Origin: DATJLY01 sp963773665
GTDB taxonomy: Bacteria > Pseudomonadota > Alphaproteobacteria > ATCC43930 > CGMCC-115725
Length of the DNA stretch: 64,000 nucleotides
Reading direction: 5' to 3'
Assembly (NCBI GenBank): GCA_963773665.1
Contig: CAVZBZ010000001.1
Span: 620,001-684,000 of the forward strand
The position numbers and the translations under genes are program-made. Numbering within the stretch: position 1 is the first letter of the stretch; every line of letters begins with the position of its first letter. Positions 26,837 to 36,207 of the stretch are shown here, piece by piece. The notes under the pieces were generated by a model. That model did not search any database and was not told the DNA's origin. It saw only the letters and a program-made list of their open reading frames with translations.

Positions 26837-27910
26837 ATGACGCTCGCTCAGTTCTTCCTCTCCACGCTCGGTCTCATCCAGGCATTCCTGCACTGGTGGG
26901 GCGCCGAGCTCGCGTCCTGCCTGCCGCGCTGGCTGCGCATCGAGCGCGCGTGGGCGGGCAACGATCTCGTCCTCTTCCTCTCCGAGCGCGAGGCCGTCCT
27001 GGCGCGCGAGCGCAGCGACGGCAGCGTTGACGTGATCGAGCGGCTCGGCACCGGCGCCACCGGCCGGCGCGACGGCCACGCCGCGCGTGGCGCCCGCGTG
27101 CGGCTCCGTCTGCCGGCCGAGCGCGCGCTCAGGCTCGCCATCCCGCTGCCGGCGGCCGCTCTTGAAAATCTGCGCGAGGCGGTGGCCTTCCAGCTCGACC
27201 GCTACACGCCGTTCCGGGCGGACCAGGTCTATCTCGCCTGCGCCGCCGGCGAGCGCGAGGACGATACCGACCGCGTACGCGTCGCGGCGACGATGGTCGA
27301 GCGTCCGATCGTCGAGCGCGCGGTCGCCGAGGCGCAGCATCTCGGCTTCACGGTCCGCGCCGTCGAAGTCGAACCGACCGAGCCGCGCGCCAAGGCGGAT
27401 ATCCTGCCGCTGCCGGAGCTGCGCACGCGCTCCAACGGCCAGTTCGCGCTGACGGCGGCGGCCGCGGTATTGGTGCTCGCTCTCGCCGTGGCGGCGGCGG
27501 CGTTTCCGTTCGTGCGCGAGGAAGCGCGCGCCGACGCCGTGCAGAAAAGCCTGGCATCCGCGCGCGTCACGGCCGAGGCGGCGCAAAAACTCGAGCACGC
27601 GATCGCAGCGGAAAAACAGGCCGCGAATTTTCTCGTCGACCGCAAGCGCACCGCGCCGATGGCGCTGGCACTGCTTGCCGAGCTGACGCGGATCGCGCCG
27701 GACGATACCTGGCTTTCGAGCGCGCAATATTCCGGCAAGGAAATGCAGATCGCCGGCATCTCCCACTCGGCGTCGGCGCTGCTCGGCCGCTTCGAGCAAT
27801 CGAAGATTTTCCGCAACGCGCAATTCCGCTCGCCGGTGACGCCCGACCCGGCGAGCGGCGATGAGCATTTCGTGATCTCGGCTGAAGTAGGCCCGGGGAC
27901 CGCGCCATGA
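26837..27910 (+). CDS. gspL: Type II secretion protein GspL
   Basis: The 357-residue protein has the actin-like cytoplasmic part (about residues 35-190, with AVAFQLDRYTPFRADQVYLA), a membrane helix (about 215-233) and a periplasmic ferredoxin-like domain (ALLAELTRIAPDDTWLSS, PilN-like). GspL recruits GspE to the membrane. It overlaps gspM by 4 bp (ATGA). Confidence 0.85.
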   Translation: MTLAQFFLSTLGLIQAFLHWWGAELASCLPRWLRIERAWAGNDLVLFLSEREAVLARERSDGSVDVIERLGTGATGRRDGHAARGARVRLRLPAERALRLAIPLPAAALENLREAVAFQLDRYTPFRADQVYLACAAGEREDDTDRVRVAATMVERPIVERAVAEAQHLGFTVRAVEVEPTEPRAKADILPLPELRTRSNGQFALTAAAAVLVLALAVAAAAFPFVREEARADAVQKSLASARVTAEAAQKLEHAIAAEKQAANFLVDRKRTAPMALALLAELTRIAPDDTWLSSAQYSGKEMQIAGISHSASALLGRFEQSKIFRNAQFRSPVTPDPASGDEHFVISAEVGPGTAP

Positions 27911-28503
27911 GTTTCGACGCGGCCAGCCTCACGGTCTCCCAGCCGCTCCGGCGCACGCTCGCGGTGGCGCTGCTGCTGGCGGCCATAGCACTCATCGCCA
28001 CGGGGATCGTGCTGCCGACGGTCGAGCGCTTCGAGGCGCTCGCCGGCGGCGTCGCCGACGGCGAGGCGGCGCTCCAGCGCTTCACGGCGGTGGCCGCGCG
28101 GCTGCCGCGGCTCGAGGCCGAGGACGCGGCCTTGAAGAAGGCGTTCGCGGCGCAGGATGGATTTTTACAGGCGACCAACGAGTCGCTGATCGCGGCCGAG
28201 CTGCAGGACCGCATCAAGCGCGCCGTCGAAGGGAATGGCGGGCAGCTCAAGAGCACGCAGATCCTGCCGGCGCACGATGAGAACGGCATCCGCAAGGTCG
28301 CCGCGCGGGTCGAGATCATGGGCAATGCCGACGCGCTCGAGCGCATCTGGTACGAGATGGAAACGGGCGCGCCGTTCCTGTTCATCGACAGTTTCGACAT
28401 CGAGGCGCGGCAGGTGCCGCGGCGCGACCGCGCCGCCCCGCCGGCGATCCAGATGCAGATCCGCTTCGAGCTCTCCGCCTATGCGCGGGGTGCCGCGTCA
28501 TGA
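27907..28503 (+). CDS. gspM: Type II secretion protein GspM
   Basis: The 198-residue bitopic protein has one membrane helix (about residues 18-38), a coiled-coil region and a ferredoxin-like periplasmic domain with AARVEIMGNADALERIWYEMETGAPFLF in pieces typical of GspM/PilO. It partners GspL. It overlaps both neighbours by 4 bp. Confidence 0.82.
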   Translation: MSFDAASLTVSQPLRRTLAVALLLAAIALIATGIVLPTVERFEALAGGVADGEAALQRFTAVAARLPRLEAEDAALKKAFAAQDGFLQATNESLIAAELQDRIKRAVEGNGGQLKSTQILPAHDENGIRKVAARVEIMGNADALERIWYEMETGAPFLFIDSFDIEARQVPRRDRAAPPAIQMQIRFELSAYARGAAS

Positions 28504-29054
28504 CGCGCGCGCTCGGGCCGGGATTGAAGCCGCCGTGGACGCTCCTCGGGGCAGCCGCGGTGCTGGCCATCGTGCTGGGATGGGAATGGATCGGATTGGC
28601 GAGCGGCGCGCCGGCCCCCGCGGCAACCGCGCCGGCATCCGCGCCGCCGCCTGCCGCCGCCGCGAGCTTCGATCCGCCGCCGGTACCGCGCTTTGCCGAG
28701 ATCGCCGAGCGGCCGCTCTTCCTGCCCGGGCGCCGGCCGCAAGCCGACGATGTGGAGCCGGCCAAGCCCACCGCCGCGCTCAAGCCGCCCGCGCTCGCGG
28801 TGCAGGGGGTCGTGCTGTCGCCCGAGCGGCGCTATGCCGTCATCGCGCACGGCAATCCGGTGAAATACGACGCCGTCGCGGAAGGCGACACGGTCGAGGG
28901 CTGGCGGGTCGATAGCATCGACCGCAACCGCGTCGCGCTCAGCGCCGGCGACGCGAAGGTCGAGGTTCCCGTCGGCAAGCTCGACAAGTCGCGCGCCGCC
29001 GCCGCGCCCGGCCGGGCGCGCGGCAGCGCTTTCGGCGGCGGAACCGGCAACTGA
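28500..29054 (+). CDS. gspC: Type II secretion protein GspC-like
   Basis: This 184-residue protein has one membrane helix (about residues 15-35), an Ala/Pro linker and an HR-like domain (FAEIAERPLF, then LAVQGVVLSPERRYAVI and VKYDAVAEGDTVEGWRVD). This matches the GspC N-domain family that contacts the secretin. The PDZ or coiled-coil C-terminus of larger GspC proteins is absent. Some annotations would call it GspN. It ends 210 bp before gspD, which has its own promoter signal. Confidence 0.75.
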   Translation: MTRALGPGLKPPWTLLGAAAVLAIVLGWEWIGLASGAPAPAATAPASAPPPAAAASFDPPPVPRFAEIAERPLFLPGRRPQADDVEPAKPTAALKPPALAVQGVVLSPERRYAVIAHGNPVKYDAVAEGDTVEGWRVDSIDRNRVALSAGDAKVEVPVGKLDKSRAAAAPGRARGSAFGGGTGN

Positions 29055-29231
29055 CCGCCAAGCCCGGCGAAAGGAAAAGCGCGACCCCAAAAAAGAAAGA
29101 GCGGAAGCGAAAAACAATTTCGGTTCGGAGCGCGGAATTGCTTCGAAATTCCCCCGATCGTGTCATTTCCGTTACGCATTAAGGGCTGTATCCCTCTGAT
29201 GCCACCATGTCTTTCAGACGCAGTGGGACTA

Positions 29232-29237
29232 TATAAT
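29232..29237 (+). promoter_or_regulatory. Perfect -10 box upstream of gspD
   Basis: TATAAT occurs exactly once in an A/T-enriched stretch 28 bp before the gspD start. No strong -35 is seen at 16-18 bp upstream (the 17-bp position reads GTCTTT), so it may be activator-dependent. The preceding gap (29055-29231) has no gene. Confidence 0.4.
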
Positions 29238-29264
29238 CGGGAAAAAGGGGAGGACATTAGTCGC

Positions 29265-31496
29265 ATGCGCGCGCGCGCCGGAAGGAGAGACGGCCTGCTG
29301 CGCCCGATGCGCATGCTGCCGGCGGCCGTGCTGCTTGCCTCCTGCGCCGCGCGCCCGGCGCCCGTACCGCCGCCTGCCATGCAATTTCCGCCGACGCCGG
29401 CGCAAAAAATCGGGACCGAGGCGCTGCCCGCGGCCGAGCCGCCGGCGCCGCTCATCCATCAGGGCGCCCCCGCCCCGGCCCGCACCGTGGCACCCGGCGC
29501 TCCCTCGGTCGCGGTCTCGCCCGGCGGCGACGTCACTCTCAATTTCGCCGATGCCGATATTCGCGAAGTCGTACGCGCGGTCGTCGGCGATATTCTCGGC
29601 CTCAACTATTACGTCGATGCGAAGGTGCAGGGCACGGTGACGGTGCAGACGACGCGGCCTTTGCGGCGCGCCGCCGTGCTGCCGACCTTGGAGCGCGTGC
29701 TGCGCGCGAGCGGCGCGGCCCTGGTCGAGGATAACGGCCTCGTCCGCGTGATGCCGCTCGAGGCGGCGGCAAAGGGCGCGCCGGCGCAGGCCGCGGTGCC
29801 GGGCAACGCCATCCGCATCCTGCCGCTGCAATACGTCACGGCGGACCAGCTGCAGAAGGTCATTCAGCCCTTCATCCCGCCGGGCGCGTCGCTGCAGGCC
29901 GACAGCACGCATAATGTCCTGATCCTGTCGGGCTCGCGCGAGGACATGGATTCGCTCGCGAACCTCATCCGCAGCTTCGACACCGATTGGCTCGCGCACA
30001 TGTCGTTCGCGCTCGTGCCGCTGCGCAACGGCACCGCCGATGCGATCTCGAGCCAGATGCAGGCTATCATCGCCAGCGCATCCGGCGGCGACACGACGGG
30101 CGAAGCGCTGCGCCTCGTGCCGGTGCCGCAGCTCGAGGCGATCCTCGTCATCTCGGCGCAGCCGCGTTATCTCGACTGGGCGCAGCAGCAGATCGGACTG
30201 TTGGACGCCGCCAGCGCCGACAGCGCACAGCGCACCTACATCTATCACGTGCAATATGGCCGGGCGAGCGACCTCGCCGACGTGCTGACGCGGATTTTCG
30301 GCTCGGGCGCGCCGTCCGCCTCGACGAAGCCCGCCTTGAGCTCGACGAGCTATCTCGAGCCATCGTCGATGATGGCGCCGCTGACTACCGCCTTCGGCCA
30401 GGCCGGCGCGCAATCGACCGGCGCCGCGCCCACGGCAGGGCTTGGGGCCGCGACGCCGGGCACGCCATTGGCGCAAGGGGCGACGACGCCGGCCCCGGCG
30501 CCCGGCGCATCCAGCACAGGCGCGGCAGCGCCGCCCGGCCCGGCCGCCGCTTCGGCCGCAGAGGCGGTTACCCCGGAACAGCCGGCGGCGGCGGCGGGCG
30601 CGGGGGCGCTGCGCATCGTCACCGACGAGCGCAACAACGCCATCGTCATCGTCGCGACGCCGCGCCAGTACCGCCGCATCGACGAGGCGCTGAAGCGGCT
30701 CGACGTGAAGCCGATGCAGGTCGAGATCGCGGCGACGATCGCCGAGGTCACGCTCAACGACCAGCTGCAATTCGGGCTGCAATGGTTCTTCCGTCAGCGC
30801 AACAACAGCGAGGCCTTCAGCAACACCGCCACATCGACGCCCGGCCAGATATTTCCCGGGTTTTCCTATTCCTTCCTGCTGTCGGATGCGAACGTGAACG
30901 TGGTGCTGAACGCGCTCTCCGCGATCACCAACGTCAACGTCGTCTCCTCGCCGCAGCTTCTCGTGCTCAACAACCAGACGGCGCAGCTCCAGGTCGGCCA
31001 GCAGGTGCCGGTGCCGGTGCAGCAGCAGCAAAGCACGCTCGTCGCCGGCGCGCCGGTCGTCAATACGATCAACTATCTCAACACCGGCGTCATCCTGTCG
31101 GTGACGCCGCGCGCCAACGCCACCGGCGAGGTGACGCTCGACATCGAGCAGGAGGTGAGCGACGTCGCGACGCTCACCTCCGGCGGGCTCAACGCGCCGA
31201 CGCTCGACGAGCGCCGCATCAAGAGCACGGTCTCGGTCGACAGCGGCGAAAGCGTGGCGCTCGGCGGGCTCATCAGCAACAACGTCAGCAAGAACCGCTC
31301 GTCGGTCCCGATCCTCGGCGACATCCCGGTGCTGGGCGCGCTGTTCCGCAACGACAACAACCAGACGACGCGCACCGAGCTTCTCGTGCTGATCGAGCCG
31401 CGCATCATCAAAGGCGCCGACGACGCGCGGGCCGCGACCGACGAGCTCGAACACCGCATGCGCGACATAGCACCGATCCCGTCCGCCTTCCGGTGA
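29265..31496 (+). CDS. gspD: Type II secretion secretin GspD
   Basis: The 743-residue outer-membrane secretin starts with a signal containing a lipobox-like LLASC. The N0 domain follows (VTLNFADADIREVVRAVVGD), then N1-N3 repeats, with a long Ala/Gly/Pro/Thr insert in N3 (about residues 360-445). The C-terminal secretin domain has VPVPVQQQQS, GESVALGGLISNNVS and VPILGDIPVLGALFR. The start at 29265 follows GGGGAGG. The lipobox raises the possibility of a self-piloting lipoprotein secretin. It is coupled to gspK by TGATG. Confidence 0.9.
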   Translation: MRARAGRRDGLLRPMRMLPAAVLLASCAARPAPVPPPAMQFPPTPAQKIGTEALPAAEPPAPLIHQGAPAPARTVAPGAPSVAVSPGGDVTLNFADADIREVVRAVVGDILGLNYYVDAKVQGTVTVQTTRPLRRAAVLPTLERVLRASGAALVEDNGLVRVMPLEAAAKGAPAQAAVPGNAIRILPLQYVTADQLQKVIQPFIPPGASLQADSTHNVLILSGSREDMDSLANLIRSFDTDWLAHMSFALVPLRNGTADAISSQMQAIIASASGGDTTGEALRLVPVPQLEAILVISAQPRYLDWAQQQIGLLDAASADSAQRTYIYHVQYGRASDLADVLTRIFGSGAPSASTKPALSSTSYLEPSSMMAPLTTAFGQAGAQSTGAAPTAGLGAATPGTPLAQGATTPAPAPGASSTGAAAPPGPAAASAAEAVTPEQPAAAAGAGALRIVTDERNNAIVIVATPRQYRRIDEALKRLDVKPMQVEIAATIAEVTLNDQLQFGLQWFFRQRNNSEAFSNTATSTPGQIFPGFSYSFLLSDANVNVVLNALSAITNVNVVSSPQLLVLNNQTAQLQVGQQVPVPVQQQQSTLVAGAPVVNTINYLNTGVILSVTPRANATGEVTLDIEQEVSDVATLTSGGLNAPTLDERRIKSTVSVDSGESVALGGLISNNVSKNRSSVPILGDIPVLGALFRNDNNQTTRTELLVLIEPRIIKGADDARAATDELEHRMRDIAPIPSAFR

Positions 31497-32374
31497 TGCG
31501 AGGGCAAGATGCCGAGCGCGGTGCCGCGCTCCTCATCGTGCTGTGGATGCTGCTGCTGCTGTCGCTCCTGGCGGCGGCCTTCATCAGCACGACGCGCTCG
31601 GACCTGGCGATCGCGCGCAACGACATCGAGAGCGCGCGGGCGCGGGAGCTGGCGGATGCGGGCGTGGCGCGCGCCGTCCTAGCCTTCAGCGAGCCCGATC
31701 CGGCGCGGCGCTGGCGCGCCGACGGGACGCGCTACGAGTGGCGCTTCGGCGGCGGCACGATCGCGGTCGCGATCGTCGCCGAGAGCGGCAAGATCGATCT
31801 GAATGCAGCGCCGCGCGCGGTGCTCGAAAGCCTGTTCCGCCGCGCCGGCGCCGATGCCGGGGCGAGCGCGCGGCTCGCCGACGCGGCGCTCGCCCGGCGC
31901 GAGGAAGCGGCGCAGGTGCAAATCGCGGCCGCGGGCGCAGGCCCGGCGGCGATCGATCCGGGCGAGCCCGCCTTTGCCGCGATCGAGGATCTGGGCACCG
32001 TGCCGGGCATGACGCCGCCGGTGCTGTATGCGGCTCTGCCGCTCGTCACGGTCTATTCGCGATTGCCGACCGTCGATCCGAGCGCCGCCCCCCGCGCCGT
32101 GCTGCTGGCGCTGCCGGGGGCGAGCGAGGCCGACGTGGACCAATTCATCGCGGCGCGGACAGCGCAAGCCGAGGGAACCGGCCTCGCCCTCGCGCCGCCG
32201 CCGAGCCTTGCGCCGTTTCTCGCACCGGCCGCTTCGTCGGCCATCACGATCACATCCTCCGCAAGGACCGACACGGGCGCAAGGTTCGTGCGCGCGGCGC
32301 TCGTCTCCCTGCGCGACGCGCAGGGGCGGCCGTTCGTGGTGAAACGTTGGAGCCAGGCAATGAGCGAGCAGTAG
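31496..32374 (+). CDS. gspK: Minor pseudopilin GspK
   Basis: The 292-residue pseudopilin has leader MRGQDAERG/AALLIVLWMLLLLS. GspK characteristically lacks the usual Glu at +5 in some homologues, and none is present here. The body has the GspK pattern (SDLAIARNDIESARARELADAG; SGKIDLNAAPRAVLESLF; VPGMTPPVLYAALPLVTVYS). It caps the pseudopilus with GspI and GspJ. It is the last gsp gene of the cluster. Confidence 0.85.
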   Translation: MRGQDAERGAALLIVLWMLLLLSLLAAAFISTTRSDLAIARNDIESARARELADAGVARAVLAFSEPDPARRWRADGTRYEWRFGGGTIAVAIVAESGKIDLNAAPRAVLESLFRRAGADAGASARLADAALARREEAAQVQIAAAGAGPAAIDPGEPAFAAIEDLGTVPGMTPPVLYAALPLVTVYSRLPTVDPSAAPRAVLLALPGASEADVDQFIAARTAQAEGTGLALAPPPSLAPFLAPAASSAITITSSARTDTGARFVRAALVSLRDAQGRPFVVKRWSQAMSEQ

Positions 32375-32423
32375 CCGTTAATCTTTCGCCCGTATAAGCA
32401 CCGCCCCGGCTGAAAGCGGCAAA

Positions 32424-32451
32424 TTGACACGAGCAATTCGGTAAATATAAA
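32424..32451 (+). promoter_or_regulatory. Strong sigma-70-type promoter for the beta-helix protein
   Basis: A consensus TTGACA (32424-32429), a 16-bp spacer and TATAAA (32446-32451) lie 30 bp before the GTG start of the next gene. This is the best promoter match in the window and predicts independent, strong expression. Confidence 0.7.
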
Positions 32452-32481
32452 CTCACACGATCGTATGGGGGCGAAGCACTC

Positions 32482-33918
32482 GTGTGGAGCCGGCTTCTGG
32501 GGCCGCTCATCTTGGCGCTCATCGCATGCGCTGGGGCAAGCGCGCAAACCGCCGTCCGCTGCGACCTGCAGCCGTTCACAGCGCTTGGCAACGCCATCGC
32601 GCTCGCCAATCCCGGCGAAATTCTGGCGATTACGGGGCTCTGCCGGCAGCAGGTGACCGTCGCCTCCGCGTTCGATTTGGGGATTACGATCACCAACGAG
32701 ACCGGCCTCGTCGGCGCACCCCTGAGGTCCGGTGATGGAATTGCAGGGCGAATCCAAATCAGCGGTCCGCTTCAGGTGACGATTTCCGGCATCGTGCTTG
32801 AGGGTACGTCTACCGATCTCGGTTATCAGAGCGTGATCTCGGTGCTCGGCGGCAGCGTGGTGATCGCCAACAGCCAGATCGCGAACGGGTGGCGGCACGG
32901 ACTCCTGGCCACCGGAAACGGTGTCGCCGCGCTTTTGAACACCACTGTCTCGCGCAATGGGCGCGCCGGCATTGCGGGACAAGGCGACGGCATTCGCGCG
33001 ACCGACGGCGCGCGGATCTTGCTGGGACAGCACAATGCCGATGGCTCGATCGACGCGGGCAACGAAGTGACGGTCGAGGACAACGGCGGGAACGGAATCT
33101 CGGCGATCGGGAACAGCAGCGTTTCCTTGGTGGGCGGCGCGGTCGACGGCAACGATGGATACCAGATTTTCGTGAGCGGATCGTCGGCGGCGGCCGTCTT
33201 CGGCGCGCAAGTGACCCAGACGCGGCCCTCAAGTCTCGCCGAAGCCTATGCCGTCAAGGTGTCCCAGGCCTCGCAGCTCTTTTTGGCGCAGCGCGCATCG
33301 GTCCGCGGTGGGACGTACAGCGGCGGCGTGCTGGTGCGCTCGGCTTCCTCGCTCGCGATGCTCAATTCCACGATCAGCAATAATATGCCGACTCTCCCCA
33401 CGCTTACCGCGAGCGGCGGCTCGCACATCGATCTTTCCGGCGGCAACGTCGTGGGGGCCTCGGCCTCCGGCGCCACGGCTATAAGCCTCAATCTTTTGTC
33501 GAGCCTCATACAGGGCCAAGGCGCCGACCTTGCGCCGACAATCGCTGGCGCCCCGGTAGCGGGCGCTTCGTCGGCGGATTCGATCACCGGTAACGGCGTC
33601 GTGAATTCGGAAAGCGTCATGGAACTGGGCGAGAACGGTAGTATACCGGTGGCCTGGGACGGCGGAATCACGATCACGATGAACTCATCGCTCCGGCTCG
33701 ACGGCGGCAGCTCGATTAGCGGCAGCCTTAGCATCGAGCAAGGATCCTACGGCTCTTTCGCCGGTACCAACGTGGTGACGAACGGCGTGACCTGCCCTGC
33801 AATCAACGCGAATTCGCGCCTTTCCCTCGCGGCCGGTGCGTCGGTGGTCACGCGATGGTCCGGCGGCAAGAACGCGCTGACAATGGCGCCCGCTCCAAAC
33901 GGCTGCCTTGGGTTTTAG
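32482..33918 (+). CDS. Secreted right-handed beta-helix protein
   Basis: The 478-residue protein has a signal peptide (MWSRLLGPLILALIACAGASA/QT). Short repeats typical of parallel beta-helix proteins follow, such as GGSVVIANSQIANGW, AALLNTTVSRNGRAGI, NSSVSLVGGAVDGNDG and SLAMLNSTISNN. There is no recognisable catalytic site, though many polysaccharide-active enzymes share the fold. The GTG start at 32482 sits behind a strong promoter. Position next to gspK suggests a type II secretion substrate; this is inference. Confidence 0.75.
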   Translation: MWSRLLGPLILALIACAGASAQTAVRCDLQPFTALGNAIALANPGEILAITGLCRQQVTVASAFDLGITITNETGLVGAPLRSGDGIAGRIQISGPLQVTISGIVLEGTSTDLGYQSVISVLGGSVVIANSQIANGWRHGLLATGNGVAALLNTTVSRNGRAGIAGQGDGIRATDGARILLGQHNADGSIDAGNEVTVEDNGGNGISAIGNSSVSLVGGAVDGNDGYQIFVSGSSAAAVFGAQVTQTRPSSLAEAYAVKVSQASQLFLAQRASVRGGTYSGGVLVRSASSLAMLNSTISNNMPTLPTLTASGGSHIDLSGGNVVGASASGATAISLNLLSSLIQGQGADLAPTIAGAPVAGASSADSITGNGVVNSESVMELGENGSIPVAWDGGITITMNSSLRLDGGSSISGSLSIEQGSYGSFAGTNVVTNGVTCPAINANSRLSLAAGASVVTRWSGGKNALTMAPAPNGCLGF

Positions 33919-33957
33919 GAGACTATATTGGGTCTATCGCCGAGGTTTAGCGAACGG

Positions 33958-33980
33958 AGGCGGCTGCGACCGCGCCGCCT
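33958..33980. terminator. Hairpin between convergent genes
   Basis: AGGCGGC (33958-33964) pairs with GCCGCCT (33974-33980) around a 9-base loop, in the 67-bp gap between two convergent genes. There is no T-run on either strand, so termination is only a possibility. Confidence 0.3.
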
Positions 33981-33985
33981 AACCC

Positions 33986-35665
33986 TCAGCCCTCGGCCTT
34001 CGCCTTGGCCCAGCTGTCGCGCAGGCCGATCGTGCGGACGAAGACCGGCGCCCCCGCCGGCGCCGCTCCGTCGCGGCAGAAATAGCCGTGCCGCTCGAAC
34101 TGCACCGGGATGCCGGGCACGGCCAGCCCAAGCGCGGGCTCGAGGCGGCAGTCGGTCAGCACTTCCATCGACTGGGGATTGAGATCCGCGAACACGTCGC
34201 CGGAGGCACCCGGATCGGGGCGGGTGAAGAGCGGGTTGAAGACGCGCACCTCCGCCCGGATCGCATCCGCAGCCGCAACCCAGTGCAGCGTCGCCTGCAC
34301 CTTGCGTCCGTCGGGCGCGTTGCCGCCGCGGGTCGCGGGATCGTAGGTCGCGCGCAGCTCCACCACCTCGCCCGCTTCATTCTTCACCGCCGCGCGGCAC
34401 GTGACGTAATAGGCGTAGCGCAGCCGCACTTCGCGGCCGGGCGCGAGCCGGAAGAATTTCTTCGGCGGATTCTCCATGAAGTCGTCGCGCTCGACGAAAA
34501 TCTCGCGGCCGAAGCGCACGCGCCGCGTTCCGGCCGCCGGATCGTCGGGATGGTTCGCCGCCTCGATCTCTTCGCCGGCCCCCTCGGGATAGTTCTCGAT
34601 CACGAGCTTCAGCGGACGGAGCACCCCCATGCGGCGGAGCGCCGTCCGGTTCAGATGCTCGCGCACCGCGTGATCGAACATCGCCGGATCGACGACGCTG
34701 TTCGCGCGCGCGATGCCGATGCGCTGAACGAAGGCGCGGATCGCCTCGGGCGGCACGCCGCGGCGGCGCATTCCGGCGAGCGTCGGCATTCGCGGATCGT
34801 CCCAGCCCGAGACATGGCCCTCCTGCACGAGCCGGGTCAGCACGCGCTTCGACAGCACCGTGTAGGCAAGCTCGAGCCGCGCGGATTCGTACTGGCGCGG
34901 ACGCGACGGCACCGGCAGATTGTCGATGAGCCAGTCATAGAGCGGCCGGTGATCGGCGAATTCGAGCGTGCAGAGCGAATGCGTCACGCCCTCGATCGCA
35001 TCGGACTGGCCGTGCGCAAAATCATATGTCGGATAGATGCACCAGCGCGTCCCGGTGCGCGGGTGCGCGGCATGAAGGATGCGGTACAGCACCGGGTCGC
35101 GCAGATTGATGTTGCCCGCGGCCATGTCGATCTTGGCGCGCAGCGTACGCGCGCCGTTCGGGAATTCGCCGGCGCGCATGCGGCGGAAGAGATCGAGATT
35201 CTGCTCGACGCTGCGGTTGCGGTAGGGGCTCTCGCGCCCGGGCTCGGTCAGCGTGCCGCGCGTCGCCTGAAGCTCGGCCGCGGAAAGATCGCAGACAAAG
35301 GCCTTGCCCGTGCGAATAAGGTGCTCGCCCCATTCGTAGAGCTGCTCGAAATAATCGGACGCGTGGTAGAGGTGCCGGCCCCAATCGAATCCGAGCCAGC
35401 GCACGTCGCGCTCGATCGCGTCGATATATTCCTGCTCCTCCTTCACTGGATTGGTGTCGTCGAAACGCAGATGGCAGCGCCCGCGATATTCCTCGGCCAC
35501 GCCGAAATTGATGCAGATCGCCTTGGCGTGGCCGATATGGAGATAACCGTTGGGCTCGGGCGGAAAGCGCGTGACGACGGTCTTGACGCGGCCCTGCGCG
35601 AGGTCGGCATCGACGATATCGCGGATGAAGTCGCGCCCCGCTTCCCTCGCTTCGCCTTCCGCCAT
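33986..35665 (-). CDS. glnS: Glutaminyl-tRNA synthetase
   Basis: The 559-residue class I synthetase charges tRNA-Gln with glutamine. The HIGH signature reads HIGHAK in PPEPNGYLHIGHAK and the KMSKS-like loop reads VLSKR. The anticodon-binding beta-barrels fill the C-terminal third (FRLAPGREVRLRYAYYVTC). RFDDTNPVKEEQEYI is typical of GlnS rather than GltX. I start at 35665 (MAEGEAREAG). The presence of GlnS implies direct Gln-tRNA formation. Confidence 0.95.
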   Translation of the reverse strand: MAEGEAREAGRDFIRDIVDADLAQGRVKTVVTRFPPEPNGYLHIGHAKAICINFGVAEEYRGRCHLRFDDTNPVKEEQEYIDAIERDVRWLGFDWGRHLYHASDYFEQLYEWGEHLIRTGKAFVCDLSAAELQATRGTLTEPGRESPYRNRSVEQNLDLFRRMRAGEFPNGARTLRAKIDMAAGNINLRDPVLYRILHAAHPRTGTRWCIYPTYDFAHGQSDAIEGVTHSLCTLEFADHRPLYDWLIDNLPVPSRPRQYESARLELAYTVLSKRVLTRLVQEGHVSGWDDPRMPTLAGMRRRGVPPEAIRAFVQRIGIARANSVVDPAMFDHAVREHLNRTALRRMGVLRPLKLVIENYPEGAGEEIEAANHPDDPAAGTRRVRFGREIFVERDDFMENPPKKFFRLAPGREVRLRYAYYVTCRAAVKNEAGEVVELRATYDPATRGGNAPDGRKVQATLHWVAAADAIRAEVRVFNPLFTRPDPGASGDVFADLNPQSMEVLTDCRLEPALGLAVPGIPVQFERHGYFCRDGAAPAGAPVFVRTIGLRDSWAKAKAEG

Positions 35666-35713
35666 GAACCCTCCCACAAGGGGGCGGAGACTAGGGCGGC
35701 GCGCGCGCGAATT

Positions 35714-36205
35714 CTAGCCGGGCTTCGCCACGCGCAGGCGCTTTGCCGCGTCGAGCGCGGCGTTGACGATGCCCTGGTAGCCGGTGCAGCGGCACAGATT
35801 GCCCGAGATCGCGATGCGCACTTCCTGCTCGGTCGGATCGGGATTGTCGCGCAGGAATTCCAGCAGCGTCGTCAGCATCCCGGGCGTGCAGAAGCCGCAT
35901 TGCAGGCCGTGATTGTCGCGGAACGCCTCCTGCAGCGGGTGCAGCTCGGTGGCATTCGGCGCGATGCCCTCCACGGTGAGGAGATCGCGGCCGTTCGCCT
36001 GTACCGCAAGCATGAGGCAGGATCGTACGGTCTGGCCGTCGACCAGAATGGTGCAGGCGCCGCAGACGCCGTGCTCGCAGCCGAGGTGCGTGCCGGTGAG
36101 GCCGAGCTGGTGGCGGATGAAATCGGCCAGCGTAACGCGGACCTCGACCTCCTCCTCGTAGCGCGTGCCGTTGACGGTGAGCGCGATCTTGCGTTTCTCG
36201 TCCAT
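35714..36205 (-). CDS. Molybdenum hydroxylase small (2Fe-2S) subunit
   Basis: The 163-residue iron-sulfur subunit carries a plant-type cluster motif (CEHGVCGACTIL then C at about residue 63) and a second C-terminal cluster (CGFCTPGM and CRCTGYQ). It moves electrons from the Mo centre to FAD in xanthine-dehydrogenase-family enzymes. It follows the medium subunit by 2 bp. No large subunit lies on this strand, so it must serve one or both of the divergent large subunits. Confidence 0.93.
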   Translation of the reverse strand: MDEKRKIALTVNGTRYEEEVEVRVTLADFIRHQLGLTGTHLGCEHGVCGACTILVDGQTVRSCLMLAVQANGRDLLTVEGIAPNATELHPLQEAFRDNHGLQCGFCTPGMLTTLLEFLRDNPDPTEQEVRIAISGNLCRCTGYQGIVNAALDAAKRLRVAKPG

Positions 36206-36207
36206 CG

